From Pogona vitticeps (lineage: Eukaryota; Chordata; Lepidosauria; Squamata; Agamidae): a stretch of 64,000 bases of DNA. Position numbers and translations under genes: made by a program. This document shows positions 57,601-64,000 of the stretch, piece by piece. Where the stretch lies: positions 331,960,322 to 332,024,321 of the forward strand of contig NC_135783.1 of assembly GCF_051106095.1 (NCBI RefSeq), read 5' to 3'. Each line of letters begins with the position of its first letter. Positions within the stretch are counted from its first letter, which is position 1. The notes beneath the pieces were generated by a model. The model worked only from the letters and a program-made list of their open reading frames with translations. It did no database searches and was not told the DNA's origin.

Positions 57601-59652
57601 TCCTAATCATAATTTTTTAAAAAAAGTATAGATTAATACACTATCTCCTAATAGTGAAAGAGAATTTATTATCTCTGTTCCATAATGAAATCTCCAACCT
57701 GTATCATCATACATGTTTTTAAACAAAGTCTTTTAACAACAACAAAAATCTGATTTAAATTTTAAAATCAAATTCACATTTTTAAAACTCCAATTTTAGA
57801 ATATATTTTAAACATCTTTTTTTCAGTATACTGCTAGCCAGATATCCTTTTAATGGGGTTATATTCTACACTAGAGCACCTTGGAAGAAAGACAGATTTG
57901 GATTTAGAAGTTAAACTGAAAACACCTGCATACTTTAGGTTAGCAATTTTGTTTGAACGTAACACACCAAACACCCTGCTGATTAAGGCTGATTAGTTAA
58001 CTGTTATGTTAGTTACAACAGAGGATTTATCAGCCTCTTCTAATTACCTTTGCCTCTTCCACATATGGTGAAAACAGCCTTGGTCTCACATAAATCCCTG
58101 CATTCTTTTGCCGCAGCCAAGCATTTGACTTTCCACCCTCTGCTGTTGGTAGCATGTCTGAAGGAGGAGTACTAATGAGGCCTCTCTTCATCTTTTGATG
58201 ACAGACAGAATCAGACAGAGAAACCAAGAAACGGTCAGGGTTAAATCACATACATGAAATGACAAGAACTCTGCTTGAAGAGTCACAGCAATCACCCATA
58301 ACTGCCTCAAACACAAATCAAGAAATTTATCAGTGTAATACAGTGCCCTGAAGATGGAGTAAGACACTAAAGGTCTGTGGGCTGAATGCAAACAACAAAG
58401 TCTCTGAATCTGTCCACTGGATTTCCTTCAAGCCTTACTCCATCACTGTCCCTCCTCTCCACTCTTGCTACATACATGACCAGTACAGAAGACAATTAGG
58501 CTGGCAAACCAGGGGAAGTGCTTTGCTGTATCAGTCCAATATAAGACCTAGAGCTCTGATAACCAGTGGGATGTACAGTGGACCCTCGACTTACAGACGG
58601 CTCGACTTACACTTTTTGAGTAACAGATTTCTCTAGCTGCAAAATTTAGGTTCGACTTGCAGCCAGAGAATCGACCTACAGACCAAAAAATAACCAAAAT
58701 GGAACAAAAATGGCTGGTTACGGATTAATCGGTTTTCAATGCATTGTGGGTTAATGGAGCCTCGACCTACAGACTTTTCGACCTGCAGCCACTGTTCCAA
58801 TATGGATTAATTCCGTAAGTAGATGATCCACTGTATCTCCAGAGGGAGGCATATTAGGACTTCACAAGAGGCATGTGTAGTTTGAAAAAGCATATTCAGT
58901 TTTATGATATAAGAAAGAATGAGCTTCCCCCAAGTTGCCTGTTCTCAATGGCTGGATTTGTGTCATAATCTGAAGGAAAGGTGCTTTTCACAACCCAACA
59001 TCAGCCTATCATCCTGTAGTTCATAAAAACTGAGAAAAACATTATCAAATATAAAGAGAAAAAAGAAAGGAAACTTTGAAAGTTACATACAGAACAAATG
59101 CAGGGCCAAAAGACTTAGATAACCTATTGATTTAAAACGCAACATTGGAAGTTTATGAAAAAAAGCCACAAATGAATGTTTTATAATTCTGGAGGAAGAA
59201 TTTTCAGCATAGTACTAAAAATTAAAAGCATTCCCTCCTTTAATTGTGAAATTTACTGTGGAAAAGCTGAGCATATCATTACTGCTGTGGTCAATAATAA
59301 AGACTGACAAACAAGCAGTGACCCAACATTTACATTACAAAATTCCATAAGTGTTTAGAAAAGAAGACAAAAGGAAAGGAAAATGAGGAAGTGGCCAATT
59401 TGAAGAGAGGGCATGAGATGTTTTGTTACCAACAAGGAGGTATGGATTTTAAAAGGCTGTGAAACATGGCCAAAAGTGAACTAACACTTACAGAATCCGT
59501 TAGCACTTCACTGTTCATAGGCAAAATATGCTCAATGCGAACAAATGGCAGGAGAAGAGAAAGGATTTCTTTTAGTTCCTCAATGTCAAGATCTCTCCTC
59601 TTCACACCTCGTTTGTTGACGCTGTGAGCTGTGCCACTCAGCAAATTCGGCT
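47858..59652 (-). CDS. BTBD7: BTBD7, last six coding exons (5' part outside window)
   Basis: Exons 59492-59652, 58048-58191, 56851-57040, 53447-53625, 52063-52491 and 47858-48673 join in frame (1919 bases, about 639 residues), the C-terminal half of the roughly 1130-residue protein. BTBD7 promotes epithelial cleft formation and branching by inducing Snail2 and lowering E-cadherin. The BTB and BACK domains are encoded further right, beyond 64000. The part seen here includes EPNLLSGTAHSVNKRG, DIEELKEILSLLLPFVRIEH, MKRGLISTPPSDMLPT, NAGIYVRPRLFSPYVEEAK, MVNNAVPQCCHVINHQQ, ELRHTEQVQRAYALNCGEGA, a proline run (PPLPPPPPPYHPP), a short alanine run and the end SPSKPDFLYKKSAL. All junctions are GT/AG. 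Confidence 0.95.
49890..50301. mobile_element. Tigger-like non-autonomous element (CCTCACTTAGTGA type)
   Basis: Ends CAGTGGTGCCTCACTTAGTG and inverse (CACTAAGCGAGGCACCACTG), TA flanks, 412 bases, with central palindrome AACGTATTAAAATGCG / CGTTTAATACGTT. Confidence 0.85.
51535..51630 (+). mobile_element. L2-like LINE/SINE 3' tail
   Basis: TTGTAAGCCGCCCCGAGTAG followed by GGGGCGGGGTAAAAATCAAA and repeated AAAT. This is the common squamate 3' end. Confidence 0.5.
52063..52491 (-). CDS. BTBD7: BTBD7 coding exon with proline-rich region
   Basis: Acceptor CTGTTGCAG/AATCCT, donor CAAGTG/GTAAGT. 143 codons: NPHKFFPDEHFGDESPLLTL, the PPLPPPPPPYHPP run, RSFSYPCNHSLF and GLGRQTVAAAAAVLAAEKQV. Confidence 0.95.
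53447..53625 (-). CDS. BTBD7: BTBD7 coding exon (KEMVKRLQELRHTEQ)
   Basis: Acceptor TTTTCCCCTCAG/TTCCTC, donor TTGCAG/GTATGA. It encodes PPLSVVKEMVKRLQELRHTE ... REFGLSDSAAELLQ. Confidence 0.95.
55241..55335. repeat. tetranucleotide microsatellites
   Basis: Short GTAG run, then about ten CAAA units and several TAAA units in a row, in a BTBD7 intron. Confidence 0.85.
55368..55707 (+). mobile_element. Sauria-type SINE with 12-bp target duplication
   Basis: A tRNA-like head (GGTGCTGCAAGTTAAACCGC, GTTGTAAGATCGAATCTACG) leads into the body characteristic of Sauria SINEs (CAGCTCCCGCCAATCTAGCG, AGGTACCACCACGGTGGGAA) and the end AGAGTCGGACACGACTGGAC ... AACCTTTACC. AAAAGGCAAGTT flanks both sides (55356-55367, 55708-55719). 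The string AGAGTCGGACACGACT is shared with the last coding bases of the Bov-B copy, as expected if Bov-B supplies its machinery. Confidence 0.9.
56405..56605 (-). mobile_element. tRNA-derived SINE
   Basis: On the minus strand the head TATCCAGTGTGGTGCAGTGG with GGGTGCAAATCCCCACTCAG is followed by the same CCGTAAATATCTCACCTACC body seen at 5265-5465. BTBD7 intron. Confidence 0.55.
56851..57040 (-). CDS. BTBD7: BTBD7 coding exon (SVLDEMMVEQTDL)
   Basis: Acceptor GTATTTCAG/TCAGTT, donor CCCAG/GTAATC. It encodes SVLDEMMVEQTDLVRLRMVR ... SSPPSVVANEIP. Confidence 0.95.
58048..58191 (-). CDS. BTBD7: BTBD7 coding exon (MKRGLISTPPSDM)
   Basis: Acceptor CATCAAAAG/ATGAAG, donor GCAAAG/GTAATT. 48 codons ending RLFSPYVEEAK. 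Confidence 0.93.
58576..58833. mobile_element. Tigger-like non-autonomous element (CCCTCGACTTACA type)
   Basis: Ends CAGTGGACCCTCGACTTACA and a weaker inverse (GTAAGTAGATGATCCACTG), TA flanks, 258 bases, BTBD7 intron. The shortest of the nine. Confidence 0.8.
59492..59652 (-). CDS. BTBD7: BTBD7 coding exon (EPNLLSGTAHSVNKRG)
   Basis: Acceptor TTTCCCCTGCAG/AGCCGA, donor GATTCT/GTAAGT. It begins two bases into a codon, so the previous exon lies further right; I did not find it before 64000. Confidence 0.94.
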
Positions 59653-60114
59653 CTGCAGGGGAAAGAACAGGCAGGTTCAGTGTTTTAATTTCTGTTAAAG
59701 CAAAAAACATGTTGTAGAACAAATGAGTAGGCCCAATGATCAGTAGGGGGTTGTTGTTTAAAACTCCACAGTAAGTTCCATTGACTCAAAAGTTGCAACT
59801 AGAATAGTCTCATTTGGATGAATGTAATTTACAGAAGTGTTGATCTATCAAATATTCACTGATTTAATGCACGTTAGTATGCGAATGAACAGAATTTAAC
59901 CCATTTTGTGCAAAGCAAGTTTTTCCTACCAATATTAGAACGTGGTTACATCAGAGAGAAAAAGCATCTTTGAATTGGGTCCAGCATGTTTTATATCTAT
60001 TTTTGACTACATGATATACATGGAAGCTTGGGGGGGGGGTTCTGCACAGGAATTGGAAATATTCAATATTCTTATTATTTATTAAAAGCATTGATATGGC
60101 ACCCAAACAACATA

Positions 60115-60442
60115 TACTGTATTTTCCTGTGTATAAGATGCTGCTTTTTCCTAAAATCGTTAGATTAAAAATTGAGTGATGTCAGCTGATGCTGAACAAA
60201 ACAATTGCAACAGTGCTCAGATGGAACAGGGACTTCCAATGTCCCAGTGTTCTGAGCACAGAGGCTGAATAAAGTTAGTGTGATACATAATATGACAGTA
60301 CTGGTATGTAAATGTTACCTAATTACTAAATAAAATGTGTTCTATTTTTGTTTAAAATACTGATTTCTTAATTTGGGGTTAGAAAAGTGGGGGGGCATCG
60401 TACGTATACATGGGGACATCTTATACATGGAAAAATACAGTA
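60115..60442. repeat. MITE with TACTGTATTTTCCTGTGTAT ends
   Basis: The left end TACTGTATTTTCCTGTGTAT and AAGATG are mirrored at the right (CATCTTATACATGGAAAAAT then ACAGTA). 328 bases including TA. The terminus resembles that closing the hairpin array at 32331. Confidence 0.65.
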
Positions 60443-60640
60443 TTCTCTGGTTGCTTATTATAAAAAAACAAGCAGCACAACATAAAATCAATCAGTAATG
60501 TTTGTGGCAACACCAAAGTAGCACAAACCATAGAATTCAAGGAATACACCAAAGATCTAAAAAGCATTACAAGTTTTTAAAACTACAAAATCCATGGAAA
60601 TAAAAAGCAAGTGGCCTAAATCAAGATCTCACTCCTAAAC

Positions 60641-60880
60641 AAGAGCCTCGTGGCGCAGTGGTTAAACCACTGTACTGCAGCCAAAACTGTGTTCACGACC
60701 TGGAGTTCAATCCCAGGTAGCTGGCTCAAGGTTGACTCAGCCTTCTATCCTTCCAAGGTCGGTAAAATGAGTACCCAACTCGCTGGGGTGGGGTGGGGGC
60801 AATGTGTAGCCTGCATAATTAACTTGTAAACCACCCAGAGAGTGCTTGAAGCACTATGGGGCGGTATATAAGCAGCACAC
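60641..60880 (+). mobile_element. tRNA-derived SINE with L2-like tail
   Basis: The head GAGCCTCGTGGCGCAGTGGT with B-box-like GGAGTTCAATCCCAGG, body GGTCGGTAAAATGAGTACCC and tail CCACCCAGAGAGTGCTTG ... GGGGCGGTATATAAGCAGC. MIR-like layout. It is not a functional tRNA. Confidence 0.75.
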
Positions 60881-63800
60881 TTTTTGCTTTGCATGCTTTA
60901 AACAGAAAAGAGCCATCAAACTAATGGGAAATTGTCATATCAACATTTACGCAAGTTCCACTGATTCAGTGAACCTACTATGGTTGGGACCAAAAGGTGG
61001 GTTCAGGTCAGTATTTTTAAAAAGTAGCACACAATAAAAAGCCATGTATCAAAACTATTTTCTATTTGATATTACTACTAAAGCTACAAGAAAAATCATG
61101 GACTTTGATGTATGTATCAATCACTTAGCTGGGACTTTGATTTGCTCATCATAACATAACACAAGGCTCTTTCAGAAAATGTGATCCTTTCGGGGAAAGT
61201 GATACTACCAGGTGCTTGGAAAGAGAAGAGTTGGTGTAGGTTTCAGTCTTTAAACAAGTCAACCTTGCATGGATCATGCTGCTGAGCCGCATTTAAATAC
61301 AGGATGTTAGAATTATCAGCAACTACCTCAGTGTCCCTCAGTTGTATCTTCTACTTCACAAACTGAAAATCAGGGGTCGGAACTTTGATAGGTCCAAGAA
61401 CAATTTTCAGCTCTCAGGATTCTCTAGGGACTGCACAGGCCATAAAGAAAGGACTGAAAACTAAAGTTATTAGAAGTCCACTTACAACTTTAAAAAATCA
61501 GAATTTTTTAGTTTTAAGTGTCAGACTGGAGGGGACTATAATCTACTAAAAAGGCTGAATCATAGTTCCTGAATACTTCTAGGATCAGCTGTACATTGTT
61601 TGTTTGTTCTTTCGTTCTTTCTTTCGTTCTTTCTTTCTTTCTTAGTAGCTGAGAACAAGTGTAGCCTCCAAGGCAATTTTTGTGGTTTGTAGCCCCATCC
61701 TCCTTTCTTTCGCTTTGTGGGGGAGGGAGGGCTTGATGGATTTTTAATCCTTTAGCCAATGGCAATTCTTATAACGGTCCACAAAAAAGTAAAAAGTGTT
61801 AAGCAAATTTAGCAACCAGCTATGCATTCGCTGGAGCAAATGGTCTTAAGTTCATGTACACTCTAAAAAAAGTTGTGACAAATGAAGGGGCCTTCAGACA
61901 CTGATGGGCGTCACAATGAAAATACTGATTCAATGTGCAGCACAACTGAAATTCTGCACTGGGAACATTTAGACAAGTAATCAAAAGTAAAACTGCCCAT
62001 ATCATACTTCTTTATACAAATTCCACATTTGGAAATATTGCACACTACTACATCTGAAAAAGGCTATTCTGGAGTTGAAAAAATGTGCAGAAGGGAACAA
62101 CAAAATGATCAAGAGCTAGAGCAGCTCCCCAATGTGAAAGGTTGTAACATTTAGGGCTGTTGAAGTTTAGAGAAAGGGAAGTAAAGAGTTAATGATGAGA
62201 GGTACATAGAAGTGCATATGATGAGAAAGAAGTGGACAGAGAGATGCCTTCCCCCCACCTCAAATGGTAGAATCTGAGGCCATTCAATTAAGCTGAATGA
62301 TGAAAGGTTCAGAATAAATAAAAGACGGCACATAATCAAATTATATAGACTTGTTACCATATGATACAGTAATATCCACCAGTCTGGATAGCGTTAAAAG
62401 GCAATGCAACAAATTCATGGAGGATAAGGCCATCATTGATTACTAGTAGCAATTATGCCTATTTTATTTCCCATTTTGAATATAATACTTGTTTAATTAT
62501 TTTAAAATGTATGTATACGTACTGGTTTTTATTTTTAAATGTTATCTTTTAATGATGTAAGCTGCTTTAGGTTCTTTTGAAGGAAAAAGGTGGTGTAAAA
62601 TATTTTAAATACAAAAATAAGTGTTCTGTTTTGTGGACTTTTCACAGGAATCTGGTTGGCCACTGTGAAAACCGAATGTTTGGCTACATTTGCCATTAAA
62701 CTTTTGGGAATATACTTTAGACCAAATTGGCAGAGATTCTACCTTGCATAGCAAATAAAAAACACTTCAAAACCCTGAGACTCAATGTTTGACAGTCCAA
62801 AAATACACATTTTATTTCAACATAAAAATTGAGGGAATTAAGGTGGAATTTCCCCTCCAAAGTGTACACATAAGATTAAGAAAATATATCCTAAGAGTCA
62901 ATGTAAAAATGGATTGGAACTAGAAGGCTATCTATTCCAGCTTCCCAAATTATTCACTCACCACCTTCTAAAGAACAATCAAATGTAAACCAGATCATAG
63001 CGAACAAAATCCTGATGGCACAACTTTGCACAGTGTAAATGTGAGCAAGCACTGAAGTGTTTGATTTAAAGTAAGGTTGTGAGGCTCCCTAGGGATCTCC
63101 TTTTCTCTGGGCAAGCCTCCAGGAGCCTCAGCATGGTAGGTGGTTGGGCCTTGAACAATCAAAAATCTCCACTAGATTGCTGCTGAGATTGGGACTGCTG
63201 GTCAATCCGGCGGCAGTTTTTTTCTATTTCTTCCTCCCCTCCTAATCCCAAGACTGCCAAAGGCTTTCTCAGGGCAAAGGGGAGCCTAGGGAGTCTTGGA
63301 TAGGAAACCTTTGCTTTAAATTAAATGCTTTCAGTACCTACTCTGGGTTATGCCACACACAGTTATGCCAACTGGATTTTGCCCAGTGTGTCACAAGTAC
63401 ACCTATCATAATGTAAAGCTAGAAAAAAAATAATCAATTCAGCACTTAACCAGAACTTTATATACACTTTGATAAGCACATCTGATACGCATGTATAGAT
63501 CCCAGTTCAACTGAGGCAACTTCAAATGCTCCTCTTTGAGATGCCCCATCCAAAATAAATGAACATGTTCTTTTGGGTAAGGAAGCTCTGTGGGAATATT
63601 GAAATTCCTGAGTTTGCAAGAAAGTGCTAGATCAAAGTAAATGTGTTCAGGCCCAGGATCTACAGAGATTGTGAATGACATCACTGAGGCATAATCCATC
63701 AGGAATATTTGTTGGAACAAAGGTAAGTATGATAAAGGTAACATCTGTTGGAACAAAGGTAAGTATGAACAAATGTAAGTATGATGCATTAAACTGCAGC

Positions 63801-63943
63801 TTAGGGTACACAAGAGAGAAGCCACAACTCTGTGGGAAAGCTAATGCTTTGCAAGCAAAAGCATCCAGCCTTGTTGAATTTTAATTTTATTTTATTACAC
63901 TTATATCCCACTTTTCCTCCATTGAGATCAAGGTAGCATATAT

Positions 63944-64000
63944 CAGTGGTTCTCAAACTGGGGTGCCCAGATGTCCTTGAACACAGTTCCCAGAAGCCTT
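63944..64000. mobile_element. hAT-type MITE, cut by the window edge
   Basis: CAGTGGTTCTCAAACTGGGG followed by CCCAGATGTCCTTG is the left half of the same family as 32454-32733. Confidence 0.55.

Larger units (their letters stand above)
59653..64000 (-). other. BTBD7 intron running out of the window
   Basis: No further BTBD7 exon was recognised to the right edge. It holds a MITE (60115-60442), a SINE (60641-60880), a TTCT/TTCG microsatellite (about 61599-61640), an L2-like tail (about 62490-62625) and a cut-off hAT-type end (63944-64000). Confidence 0.6.

Noticed and set aside
60641-60720. possible tRNA gene
   Set aside because: A tRNA-like head joined to a SINE body and L2-like tail. The cloverleaf is not intact.
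59653-64000. search for the preceding BTBD7 exon
   Set aside because: No minus-strand stretch matching the expected HQLIKRMADR-type sequence with a donor was found, so the exon is taken to lie beyond the window.

Overview
This is a vertebrate nuclear window, almost certainly from a squamate reptile (lizard or snake). The main argument is the repeats: a full-length Bov-B LINE, a Sauria-type SINE that shares its 3' end, CR1 and L2 LINE tails, and many small palindromic DNA transposons. The genes are split by long introns with canonical GT/AG borders. Their order and orientation, LYSET(+) GON7(-) UBR7(+) BTBD7(-), match what I recall of human chromosome 14q32, so the window is a conserved synteny block.

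Layout. 1-7000: LYSET (TMEM251), with one uninterrupted coding exon at 6147-6542 and mostly intron or intergenic DNA before it. 11069-12255: GON7 in two exons on the minus strand. It is divergent from UBR7 across a CpG-rich head-to-head promoter (about 12256-12753). 12754-34047: UBR7, all 11 coding exons resolved (444 codons plus stop). 34048-42400: the space between two convergent genes, which holds the Bov-B copy. 47858-59652: the last six coding exons of BTBD7 on the minus strand. Its 5' part, including the BTB domains, lies beyond the right edge, and a long 3' UTR probably runs down to about 42.4 kb.

Mobile DNA makes up much of the non-coding sequence. Two elements look complete and young. 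One is a Tc1-like transposon (17732-19349) with perfect 29-bp ends, TA flanks and an open 344-codon DD34E transposase. The other is a Bov-B LINE (37366-40587) with a 10-bp target duplication and an open 1009-codon endonuclease/reverse-transcriptase frame. There are also nine TA-flanked Tigger-like non-autonomous elements, hAT-type elements with 8-bp duplications (two sit side by side and share one), a GC-rich tandem array of hairpins in UBR7 intron 10, and two repeats with hammerhead-ribozyme-like cores.

The host genes act in separate housekeeping pathways: lysosomal enzyme sorting (LYSET), tRNA t6A synthesis in the KEOPS complex (GON7), a UBR-box/PHD chromatin ubiquitin-ligase factor (UBR7) and an epithelial-remodelling BTB protein (BTBD7). 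I see no new multi-gene system. The unusual content is in the transposable elements and a few small gene-level oddities.
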